From: Cycas panzhihuaensis
Taxonomy: Eukaryota; Cycadophyta
Direction of reading: 5' to 3'
Assembly: GCA_023213395.1 (NCBI GenBank)
Contig: CM041465.1
Coordinates: 236,351,741 to 236,415,740 of the forward strand
Length of the DNA: 64,000 nucleotides
Shown here piece after piece: positions 1-8,572 of this stretch. Position numbers and translations under genes: made by a program. The notes under the pieces were generated by a model, which saw only the letters and a program-made list of their open reading frames with translations, had not been told where the DNA came from and did no database searches. Each line of letters begins with the position of its first letter. The stretch's first letter is position 1.

Positions 1-690
1 CCTTCTTATGCCCTTCTGACCTACTTTCAAAGGACCCTCCTCCAGAAATACCTCTCTTCCCCAAGGCCATTCCTGTGCATCCAAGTCATTATAATTTTCA
101 AAGGGCACTTACCCAGCCTACCGCGAAGGGTAAGCCCTTCTCCATCATAGACGAGCTTCATACTGTTGCTGCAGGAATGTCCTTGATGGATGTTTTGAGG
201 AGTTATCCCGAGCAACAGACCCTCCTCTTGGAAGCTTTAGGATTGAATGACATGCCTGTCCATGCTTTGGGCGTCACCCAAAGTCACAGACCCATTATTT
301 CATTTGATCCTAAGGACCTTCCTCCCGCTAGTGAAAGGGAATGTTAGTGGAACTTCCCATTCACTATTACTATCGATACACCTGATTGTACCCTTTGAAG
401 GATTGTTGTTGACAATGGTTCTTCCGTGAACGCCATGCCCTTGCGTGTCATGCAAGAGCTTAGTATTTCCACCTTGGAACCTATTCCATGGTGATGTTAA
501 GGTTATGACGGTAGCAAGAAGACCCCTTTGGGATCTATCGCGATTCCGCTTACCCTTGAGGACAAGACTGTTCTTGCCGATATTGTGGTCCTCGATGTCG
601 ACGTTGACTACAACCTCCTTCTAGGTCGTCCATGGCTCAACCAAATGGGAGCCATGTGCTTGACCCTTTGGGGACAACTTAAATTCATCC
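1..690 (+). pseudogene. pol: A: gag-pol junction and aspartic protease, degenerate
   Basis: The translation runs in one frame from the window edge, with stops near 345, 398 and 493. A conserved block before the protease (ALTQPTAKGKPFSIIDEL near 105-160, then a helical SLMDVLRSYPEQ stretch) is shared with elements B, C, D and E. The protease centre is VDNGSSVNAMPLRVMQEL at about 410-465, where DNGSS takes the place of the usual D-S/T-G. It is followed by VVLDVDVDYNLLLGRPWL near 584-640, the second conserved strand of retropepsins. It would cut the Gag-Pol polyprotein in virus-like particles. The stop at 345 replaces the Trp codon present in B and E. Confidence 0.85.
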
Positions 691-1589
691 ATGATGGGAA
701 GATGAGAGTGATTCCCCGCGAATGCCCACTCACCAAACAAACTCATTCTACCAATTTGGCAAATCGAGGTCCTTCTACACATGCCTCGACTTGTTCTATT
801 GGCATACCTAATCCATATAAAGAAGATCCTAAATCTTCTTCCCCTAGTCTCACACGGTTCACCCCTATTGGTGTTGGGAGCTATGAGTACCTTATTTTGT
901 TTAGTGACGATGAGTCACACGACGAGGACGAGGATTGTCTTCACCCCATCTCTTTCCTCCGTACCAGTAGGTCACATCCATTTCATTCTAGATCCCCATC
1001 TAGAACCTCTTTCATTAGTGAGGCTAGCCACTCCTACGTGTCATATGTCATCGTTCGTGTTGACTCATCCATCATCAGTTCTTCTCCCTCATCACTCCCG
1101 GTAGGTGGTAGCTTCAAAGAACTACCTTTCGCTCCTTTCAAGGAGCCTCCTTTTGACTCTCCTTCAGAGTCTCGTGAGGAAGTTAAGCGACTCGATGACC
1201 ATCACAATCCTATTGCCTCCACTCCCTCTAGTACTTCCTCTACTCGAAGTAAGGTCATACATGGGGTGGATTACTTCGAGGATGATGAAGCCCTACTTGA
1301 GCACCTATCGAGCTTTACACCTAACTTGCCTTCTGGCCACCACAGGCTTGGTCACCAAAAGATCCTTGTGATTAGATCCACACTTGTCGATCTAATCCCG
1401 TCTCCTATTCTACCTCCTCCTGTTGACCTTGCCCCTCTCGACTTCGAGGAGGGCAATGCCATGTGCATGGAAGCAACTCAAGACGTAGTCTTGGCCCCCA
1501 TCAAGGTCATTAAAGTTAGGTTAGAATGTTCTCTTGATGAGGTAAGGGAGTACTCCCTTTTGTTTCAGGAGTTTCGGGATGTTTTCGTG
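691..1589 (+). pseudogene. pol: A: protease-RT linker of pol, acidic and Ser/Pro-rich
   Basis: This stretch stays open in the protease frame. It encodes a Ser/Pro-rich segment with an acidic patch (FSDDESHDEDEDCL near 900-942), then a block conserved in all gypsy copies here: a YFEDDEALLEHL motif, a GHHRLGH motif and FEEGNAMCMEATQDVVLAP. I recognise no enzyme in it. The conserved pieces match the linker between protease and RT of elements B, C and E by position and sequence. It ends where the RT region begins (EYSLLFQEFRDVFVWDY). Confidence 0.75.
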
Positions 1590-2466
1590 TGGGATTATGA
1601 TAACATGAAGGGAATTGACCCCTCCATTGTCACCCATAACCTCACCACCATTCCTAGCACCCACCCTGTGCACCAGAAGCAGCATCCCCTTCACCTAAAG
1701 CTCTCATCCACTGTCAAGATCGAGGTTGAGAAGCTTCTGGATGCTGGGCTTATTACTTCGATTGACTACCCTAAGTGGGTCTCCAATATTGTCCCTGTTG
1801 CTAAAAGAACAGGGCAATTCGTATATGCGTCGATTTCTGTGACATCAACAATGCTTATCCTAAGGACAACTTCCCTCTCCCTTTTATTGATCAAATTATT
1901 GACCGTACTACTAGATTTGAAGTTATGTCTTTAATGGACGGCTTCTCCGGCTATAACCAAATTCAGATTTCTCCTAAAGACTGCCACAAGATGGCCTTCA
2001 CCACACCTTGGGGTACCTTTGCCTACAAGGCAATGCCCTTTGGCCTTAAGAATGCAGGTGCTACTTACTAAAGAGCTATGCATTTCATCTTCCACGACCT
2101 CATCGATAATACATTAGAGGTCTTCATGGATGATATGATGGGTCTCTCCCGCGTTAGGGCCCATCATCCATCTGACTTGCGTGCCATCTTCTCACGATGC
2201 CACAAGTATCACATAAGTCTAAATCCGCCCAAGTACGTGTTTGCCGTTGCCTCAGGTAAACTCCTTGGTTTCCTTATGTCCAAACAAAGAATTCAGATTG
2301 ATCCTGACAAGGTCAGGGTAATCCTTAACATGCTACCGCCTAGAACCCAACAACAGATTAAGTCATTTATAGGAAGGCTCAGTTTTCTCATGCGCTTCTT
2401 AGCAGACTTCACTGTGAGCGCTAAACCCCTCATGAACCTATTGAAGAAGGGACCTCCTTTTGCCTA
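1590..2466 (+). pseudogene. pol: A: reverse transcriptase, frameshifted
   Basis: RT copies the element RNA into DNA. Visible motifs are VEKLLDAGLITSIDYPKWVS near 1720-1780, the FSGYNQIQISPKD block near 1945-1980, TPWGTFAYKAMPFGLKNAG near 2005-2060 and the catalytic box VFMDDMMG near 2121-2144, with two Asp in place of the common YxDD. A one-base deletion around 1810 moves the frame; the following residues match C only in the other frame. A stop lies at 2069 where C has Gln. The C-terminal thumb (GRLSFLMRFLADF) reaches the next domain. It is not functional as read. Confidence 0.88.
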
Positions 2467-3000
2467 GTCTGATAAGACCCAAAAGGCCTTCGAAGGACTT
2501 AAGGAAGCCCTCGCTTCCACTCCTACACTGGCACCTCCTCGATTCGATAGGCCCTTTGTCCTGTACACCTTGATGACTAACGAGCCCTTGGGCACTATGT
2601 TAGCTCAGGAGGATGACTTAGGAACCGAGAGAGCTATATACTCATTAGCCGCACCCTCATGGCTGCTGAACTTAACTATTCTCCTGCTGAGAAGGAATGC
2701 CTCTCCTTAGTCCATGCAACTAAGAAGTTCAGATACTACTTGCTTGGCAACACTACCAAGGTGATTGTTCAATCTGATCCCTTGCGATATTTGCTCACTC
2801 GTTTGGATTTAACGGGTAGGGCCGGTTAGTGGGCCGTCCTGCTTCAAGAATTTGATCTCCATATTGTTAACCAGAAATCAAAGAAAGGAATGGTAGTGGC
2901 CGAGCAACTCATAGATGCCCGTATCCCTAACTCCTTTGGTACCCCTGTTGACGACTCTCTTCCTAATGAATCTATCTTGATGATTTAAGGTATCTCACTC
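2467..3000 (+). pseudogene. pol: A: RNase H of the gypsy pol, frameshifted
   Basis: This is the classical RNase H that follows RT in Ty3/gypsy pol and degrades the RNA of the RNA:DNA hybrid. The block KAFEGLKEALASTPTLAPP, then RPFVLYTLMTNEPLGTML, EKECLSLVHATKKFRYYLL and QSDPLRYLL are readable. The first acidic position (TD in C) is Asn here. One base is missing near 2640, changing the frame between RAIY and SRTL. Stops at 2465, 2827 and 2986 correspond to Trp or Gln codons in related copies, consistent with C-to-T decay. Confidence 0.82.
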
Positions 3001-4290
3001 CATCCACTCATCAACAATGAGTGGTATGGCGAGATAGTATGGTATCTCACACAACAGCAATACCGCCCTGATGCTAGTAGTAAAGTTAGATCTCGCATCT
3101 AGACTTCTGCCAGGCAATACCTCCTCATGGACGAGGTATTGTATAAGAGGTCCTTTGATGGGATCCTCCTCTGCTACGTCACTGCTGACAAAGCTAACCA
3201 AGTACTCTGCGAATACCACCATGGTATTTGTGGAGGTCACTTTGGGGGCCAGTCTATGGCTCAGAGGATCCTTCGCATGGGTTATTTCTGGTTGTCCCTT
3301 TTCAAGGATGCTCACGCCTTTGCTCTGAGATGTTGGCAATGTCAAGAACACACCAACATCTCCTATGTGCCTTCCAAGGCCCTGCACCCTATTGTTTCGC
3401 CATGGCCTTTTACTCAGTGGGGACTAGACCTCGTCAGGGCTATCTCCCCACCTTCATCATCGCAGTACAAGTTTATCTTGACTGCCATGGAGTATTTCAC
3501 TAAATGGGCAGAGGCCATCCCCTTGATCACTACTCCTGGTAAAACTGTAGCCATGTTTGTTTACCGACACATCATTTGCCATTTTAGGATTCCAGACGTC
3601 CTAATCACTGACAATGGAACCCCTTTCTGTAATAAGGAAATGGATGAGCTTTGTGAGAAGTTTAAAATTTCTCACAAAACTTCTTCTCCTTATTACCCTC
3701 AAGTAAATGGCCAAGTGGAGTCTTTCAATAAGACTCTTGTCAATATCCTAAAGAAAACTGTTGCTTAGTCCCAAAAGGATTAGCACCTCTAGCTGCCCTC
3801 CACTTTGTGGGCTTATCGCACCTCTATCCGTTCTGCCATGGGAATGACCTTTTTCTCCCTGGTCTATGGTACTAAGGTGGTACTCCCACTGGAGGTGGAG
3901 ATTCCTTCTTTACGAGTCTTCCTCCGAGGTCTCATTGACGAAGAGTCAATCTGTCAGGCTCGCCTTCTGGACCTTGAATCTTTGGATGAGAGACACTTAG
4001 CCGCTTATCAGGCTAACCTAGTGTCTAAAGCTCGCTCATAAAGGACTTATGATAAACATCTTTGTTCTCATCCTTTGTTTCTTGGGGACCATGTCCTTAA
4101 GCTCGAGTATATCCATGACCGTTTGACCAAGTTTAAACCCTGATGGGTTGGCCCTTTCATCATTATCGAATCCCTCGGTAATGGTGCCTATAGGATAGCC
4201 ACCCTAGAAGGGCTTGAATTTGAGAAAGCTGTTAATGGGAAATTCCTTAAGAAGTTTATGAATGACCTTTCAGCGATCCCTTCGCCCTGC
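3001..4290 (+). pseudogene. pol: A: integrase with HHCC zinc finger and DDE core
   Basis: Integrase joins the cDNA to the host chromosome. The zinc-binding part is visible (YHHGICGGHFGG near 3215-3250, CWQCQEH near 3331-3352). The core shows WGLDLVRAI near 3418 (first Asp), LITDNGTPFCNKEMDELC near 3601-3655 (second Asp) and YYPQVNGQVESFNKTLVN near 3691-3745 (Glu). A GPF...GAYRI motif of the C-terminal GPY/F module lies near 4150-4200. Stops at 3766, 3781, 4039 and 4141 break it. No chromodomain follows. The frame ends just before the hairpin at 4311. Confidence 0.88.
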
Positions 4291-4310
4291 TCCCAAATGA
4301 GCCTAAACTA

Positions 4311-4367
4311 CCATCTTAGGTTGTCCCCATTCTTCCCAACCACGGGTAGAATGGTAATTTAAGGTGG
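4311..4367 (+). repeat. Hairpin after pol (A copy)
   Basis: The left arm CCATCTTAGG and the right arm TTTAAGGTGG pair, and an inner stem pairs CCCATTCTTCCC with GGGTAGAATGG around an AACCAC loop. The same structure lies at the same place in B (24014-24071) and C (41973-42030), and in four copies in D (51673-52000). It sits between the ends of the sense pol frame and the opposite-strand gene. Confidence 0.8.
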
Positions 4368-4898
4368 CTTCTTCTCTTTCTTCTTGGTTCCTCCCATGGA
4401 ACCAGTGTTCTCGTATCCTCTCGGGAACCTTTGTCTTCCTATTTGGGCATCCCCTAACTAGGATGATGCTTTGGAGTCCTGCCACTCCTCTCTCTTGCCT
4501 GTTGTTTCCTTCGCATATTCCGCTATGCTCCTACGTGGATGTGTATGTCACTCTATCCTCTAACCTCACACCTCGCTATTATCTCCACTCACGATGGGTG
4601 TGTGTGCTCCTGTTAAACATATAGCCATGCATGGAAGGAAATACGTACATCATATAACTTAACATTTACAACATACAAAAACAAACATACATGTTATCCA
4701 CACATGATATACACAGCATCTCGTGTCAAAATGGGGTTTCAATTACCTCATATATGTATATACATCAAAATCGTTTGTTACATCATACATATGGGAAGTT
4801 GGTGTCCTTGCAGGGGGAGTACAATCATATGAACCTACATATGACCCCCTGGAGGCCCGCGCTTTCCCGTCAAAATCATATACATATCTCCTACGCTA
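4368..4898. other. A: spacer between pol and the antisense gene
   Basis: No coding signal. It is rich in ACATAC/CATACA-type simple sequence around 4650-4790. The first 300 bases match C (42031-42290) and the tail of D (52001-52400), so it is a conserved untranslated part of the element. It could hold the 3' ends of both convergent transcripts; no polyadenylation site can be called. Confidence 0.5.
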
Positions 4899-5491
4899 CT
4901 ACTGCCCTGCTCTTAGGGTACCATCTCCTGGCCTGTGTGATCCCTCTCTTGGGGACCACATCCCTCTGAGGCTCCTCCTGGGCCTCTGTGAGCTCCCTGC
5001 CTCGCTCCCCTCATCGTGTGGTTGTCTCAGGGTCATCGTCATTGTATGAGTATATGTCCTGCTCCTACTTAACCTCGATGCCATCTGGGCCACCAACTGA
5101 TCGTATCAGGCCTGGATACGATCCCTCTCTCCCTAGAGTCCCTCCTCTGTCACTCTGAGGCACTCCTCTAGTACCACTATCTGGACCATGCTCCTTGCAT
5201 CTCTGCATGCTCCTCCCTGTGCCTCTAGAGCTTGGACCCGTCCACGTAGCTCGTCCCTCTCGCGCCTCACCTCATCTAGCTCCCACTGTAGTTGTCCCCT
5301 GAATGTCATGTGCTCCTGGGACTCTGCAGCCCAGATGTCTCTCACCCTCACCAATGGGGCGAATGGCTCCATGTGTGGACCTGCCGACCTAGGGGCATCC
5401 CCTGCCTAGATGGGCGGTTGCCCCTTTACATACACCTGAGGGAATATCTCCCTCACCATGGCCTCTACTAGTCTCTAGACCTCTGCTACAC
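4899..5491 (-). pseudogene. A: antisense gene, exon 3 (coiled-coil-like)
   Basis: Read on the minus strand from the acceptor at 5492-5493. The frame continues exon 2 and encodes a block shared with B and C (RLVEAMVREIFPQVYVKGQPPI), then a charged Leu/Glu/Arg-rich stretch (ELDEVRRERDELRGRVQALE) typical of a coiled coil, and a basic/Ser-rich tail ending in GMWSPREGSHRPGDGTLRAG. Stops interrupt it (near 5476, 5409 and 5132). The matching exon in C is 42668-43269 and in B 22742-23370. Function is unknown; the coiled coil suggests oligomerisation (inference). Confidence 0.65.
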
Positions 5492-5602
5492 CTACCAATG
5501 TAACATGCCATGTGTTAGTATATATCCCGCCACATACTATGATCAAATCATATCAAGCATCTATCTAGCTATTAAATGACTAAGGAAATGGCTAGGCCTC
5601 AC

Positions 5603-6581
5603 CTTCCATGGCCGTCGGCTCCTCTGCTCGTGCGACATCCTCTCCTCCTGGCTCTCTGCCAGCTGCAGATGCCTCATCCTCGGGCACCTCCTCTGCCTGG
5701 GCCTCCCTCCTTGTAGGGACCAGCTCAACTCTCGTCCCTCCAGATCCCCTCATGATCTGTAGCATGCGGGCCCTAGTCACTGGCCCCTTACTCTCATCTG
5801 GTGCCCCTGATGGGCTTGCTTCTCCTCTGGCAGTCTCGGATGGTCCTGTTACTCTGCCTGCCATCCCTTAAGGACCTGCCTCCCCTGCAGGTCATGATGG
5901 GCCAGCCCCATCTCCTCCATCATCGTCGTCATCATCACCGTCATCATCTATGGGTGCTCCTGCTTCGCCTGCCTCATCATCACTATCCCGCCTCCACCGA
6001 TCGCCGGACGTGGGCCTGGTCCTCTATCCCCCTCAGCCAAGTCTACCATCTATGGACCATCAGCGCCCGCTCTGCTATGGGGTGTGATCCCCCTGATGGT
6101 GCCACTACCACAAAATGATCAAAGAACCAGCACTGCAACAGCGTGCTATATGATAGTCCTCCTCTACTGGTCATCCTAATAGTATCTAGTTGTGCAATCA
6201 GGGTGGCCCAGTCCATCCCCTCCACTCGCACCTGTCAGCCCCTATGAAGAACAAGGCTACCTCTCTGTGTGCTGCCTCAGTGCTAGGTAGTGTCCCTAGT
6301 GTCACCGGCCTCCCAGTCATTGGTACTTCTAGTATCTGTCAGATGTCCCTCGGCATAACCATCGCATCACCTACCTGAGGCAGGTGGAATACATTCCTTC
6401 TCCTATCCCAATGGAATACAATGTCAACTAGAAGTCTCTGATCTAATGTGAATTGAGGTGTCTTTAGGGCCTTGTATAGGCCACACCTCTGCAGGGTCTC
6501 CTTGTCCTCCCGGGATGCCATCTCCATGTAGCTCAACATAGCCATACCTACATTCTCGTAGTTATCCACCGCGATGACAGC
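5603..6581 (-). pseudogene. A: antisense gene, exon 2 (plant-mobile-domain-like)
   Basis: Minus-strand frame starting AVIAVDNYENVGMAMLSYME. Then comes LDQRLLVDIVFHW, NVFHLPQVGDAMVMPRDI and VPMTGRPV, which follow the pattern of the plant mobile domain (W...T.TFHLP.GE.T.TLEDV..LLGLP..G.PV, family knowledge). The C-terminal third is Ala/Glu/Gly/Pro-rich and acidic. It ends at donor GTGAGG (5602-5597). It has several stops and lacks about 240 bases present in the C copy (979 against 1222 nt). Extra antisense ORFs between pol and the 3' LTR are known in plant Tat elements. Domain assignment is by eye and moderate. Confidence 0.65.
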
Positions 6582-7064
6582 CTATCCATGTCAAAAAAAT
6601 AATCAAGTCAGCCTCATATCAGTTATCAATGCTCCTAACTCTCTTTCAACTCTCTCTGTCTGAGATTTGGGGGCTTTTTGGCTCCCTCCTACTTTGTTTT
6701 CTCCTTTTCTGCCTTTGTACCATACTAAACTTAGCAATACTGCTAAGTTTAGCTCGAGTCCCACAGTGATTCAAGCCCCGCAGCAATGATTGCCGCACCA
6801 CGATCTTTGCTGCAGTATGAACGGTGACCCCCCAGAAGGGGGGGATTTTCGCACTGAAAACTTAAAAAAATTTTCTGGTGGACCCCGTGGGGCCCACTAA
6901 GACTAGGGCTCTCTAATGCCTAGGTCCCCACCTCTTTCTGGGTCTGATTCAGACTCTGAGAGGCCTCTAATTGCCCATAAGGGGCACTAAAAATCATACA
7001 AAAACTATAAAAACCAATGAAATTAAAACTCTGAAATGGGTTGGGTTTTGTGATATCCACTCAC
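6582..7064 (-). other. A: predicted intron 1 of the antisense gene
   Basis: The minus-strand donor GTGAGTGG is at 7064-7057 and the acceptor AG at 6583-6582, giving 483 nt, exactly the length of the C intron. No coding signal lies inside. It contains a perfect palindrome at 6725-6752. The splice is supported by the frame: exon 1 ends DEMLTAKPDP and exon 2 begins AVIAVDN, as in C. Confidence 0.65.
6725..6752. repeat. Perfect 12-bp palindrome in the antisense intron
   Basis: Arms CTAAACTTAGCA and TGCTAAGTTTAG flank the loop ATAC. Related palindromes occur in the same intron of B (near 21219-21244) and C (near 44752-44778), and similar sequences lie in the LTRs of B, C and D. Confidence 0.85.
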
Positions 7065-7230
7065 TGGATCTGGTTTCGCTGTCAGCATCTCATCCCGATG
7101 ATCTTGCTAGCTCTCTCCACGTCCCGATCCAACGGTCTGATCTCTCCCCGCGTGCCTCCAAAGTTGGGCGGCGCTCCACTGCGTAAGGGAATGGCTCTAG
7201 TTTCTCACGACAATCGATGAAAATGAATCC
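7065..7230 (-). pseudogene. A: antisense gene, exon 1
   Basis: Begins at the first ATG downstream of the TATA box (7230, MDSFSSIVVRN) and ends at the donor at 7064. The frame that joins exon 2 in phase ends QDHRDEMLTAKPDP. C reads DEMTMARPDP and B NKMVVARPDL at the same place. Two stops interrupt it here (near 7197 and 7110), where C or B differ. The true start codon is uncertain; the first part could be untranslated leader. Confidence 0.5.
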
Positions 7231-7246
7231 ATTTTCCGTTCGATTT

Positions 7247-7255
7247 CCTTATATA
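7247..7255 (-). promoter_or_regulatory. Antisense promoter TATA box (A)
   Basis: TATATAAGG on the minus strand, followed by GAAA, about 180 nt before the exon 1 donor. The identical box is at 45271-45279 (C, minus) and 20704-20712 (B, plus), at the same distance from the donor. Confidence 0.75.
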
Positions 7256-7771
7256 GGCAGGGGCTCCAACAGGCACTTCTCCCATTTTTGGCCCCGCGAC
7301 ACTCGTTGAGACCATCCCATTTCCCTAATTGCCTTTGCCTTTTAGCCCTATTACCCGTTGTGCTCTTTTGACACCCTTTTTGCACTTTCTCATAGGTGCA
7401 TTTATGGTGCCTCATTGTTACACTTTTTCCCTAGGCCCTTCCATCTCGTTTTGCATGCCACTCCTGTGCATGCCTGAGTTTATACTCGTTTGGCTCGTTT
7501 TGTTGCCCTGGACTCATTCCCAGAGTCCTTTTTGGCTCTTGGGGTCCCCAAAAGGAATGCCCCCTCGTCTGGGGGCATGTTTCGCTTTCTAAAGTGACCT
7601 TTTAGCACTCCAGGATGCTTTTTCTCCACCTGCTCTTAGATAGCGATCAAACTGCTTGCTCTCACCCTGGGTAACCTCATTGCTAGGTCCTCCTACCCTT
7701 CATGGCCACTTTTTGCTTACCTTTCAAGTGTAGCTTTTATTCCATCATTATTTATTTACTACCAGGACTTT
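7256..7771 (+). other. A: leader of the second RNase H
   Basis: No frame is convincing. It is homologous to 45280-45366 plus 55278-55731 in C, which is the stretch split by element D. It is pyrimidine-rich and contains GTGGTCCTCCTACCCTT-like text shared with C near 55636. It may be a promoter or leader for the second RNase H on the plus strand; nothing in it proves this. Confidence 0.45.
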
Positions 7772-8285
7772 ATGTCACCCATGTCCATCTACATTTTTAC
7801 CAATGGCGGATGCCGCGGTAACCCTGGACCTTCTGCCGCTACGTGGATTCTCTGCAGCCCCTCTGAACACGATCTTCTGTGCTATGGAATCTTCCTCCCA
7901 GAGGCTACTAACAATGAAGCTGAATACATAGCTATTATTGAAGCCCTTACCGATGCTCTTCATTTCCATTGCGAATCTATCATTTTGCTTTATGACTCTC
8001 AAGTTGTGGTGTCTCATCTCACCCAGGTTTACCAGGTGTGATGCCCTCACTTGAGAACTCTTGCTTCCACTGCCAGATCCCTCTTGGCTCGCTTCTCATC
8101 CATCGATATCTAGCATATCCCTTGGGCCCTCAACGTTGAGCCAGATAGTCTCGTTTGCCTCATCCTTGAGCGTCGCCTTCCTCTTCTTGCTGACTGTCAC
8201 TGAGGCTTGTCTGGCCACCTTATCACCCAAGCCCCAGGTCCTCATGCACCTCACTTTGCGATCCATTCACACCTCTGAAACCTAG
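7772..8285 (+). pseudogene. A: second RNase H (archaeal-like, aRNH)
   Basis: A second RNase H beside the one in pol, downstream of integrase and the antisense gene. The first 89 residues are open: IFTNGGCRGNPGPSAATWIL, ATNNEAEYIAIIEALTDAL, YDSQVVVSHLTQVYQV. The first catalytic Asp (D of FTDG in B and C) is Asn11 here. Glu51 and Asp75 remain. After a stop at 8039 the rest is readable to EPDSLVCLILERRLPLL, which contains the last acidic residue, with further stops. Such extra RNase H domains of RNase HI/archaeal type are known from Tat-lineage elements. A is inactive by the Asp change and the stops. Confidence 0.85.
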
Positions 8286-8572
8286 CCGCTAATGAGGTTA
8301 AACTATGGTGACTGCCCAACCTTACTTACTTTTCTACTCAATTATGCATGCCTCTCTGTATCTTTTATGGTGGGGGTAACCCCCTCACCCTTCTTATTCT
8401 TCCAGTCGGTTTCTAGGTGGCTCATAGGTAGCCCCTATGTTGTTTCCACCGCCACTTTCGTATCCATGCATTCCGCCACAACACTTGCCAGCATCCTTGC
8501 CTGCTATTATGATCTTGATTTATATATCTATATACACCACACTTCTGAGCGGCGAGGCTCTGCGCGAGGCGA
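8286..8572 (+). other. A: 3' untranslated part with TATA-like run and PPT
   Basis: No coding signal. TATATATCTATATAC at 8520-8534 recurs at the same place in B, C and D. The purine-rich end GCGCGAGGCGA (8562-8572), directly before the LTR start TGTTTCC, is the polypurine tract priming plus-strand DNA synthesis. Confidence 0.6.

Noticed and set aside
5608-6118. Ala/Ser/Pro- and Leu-rich plus-strand frames
   Set aside because: They are shadows of the antisense exon 2 linker; the minus-strand frame aligns with B and C.
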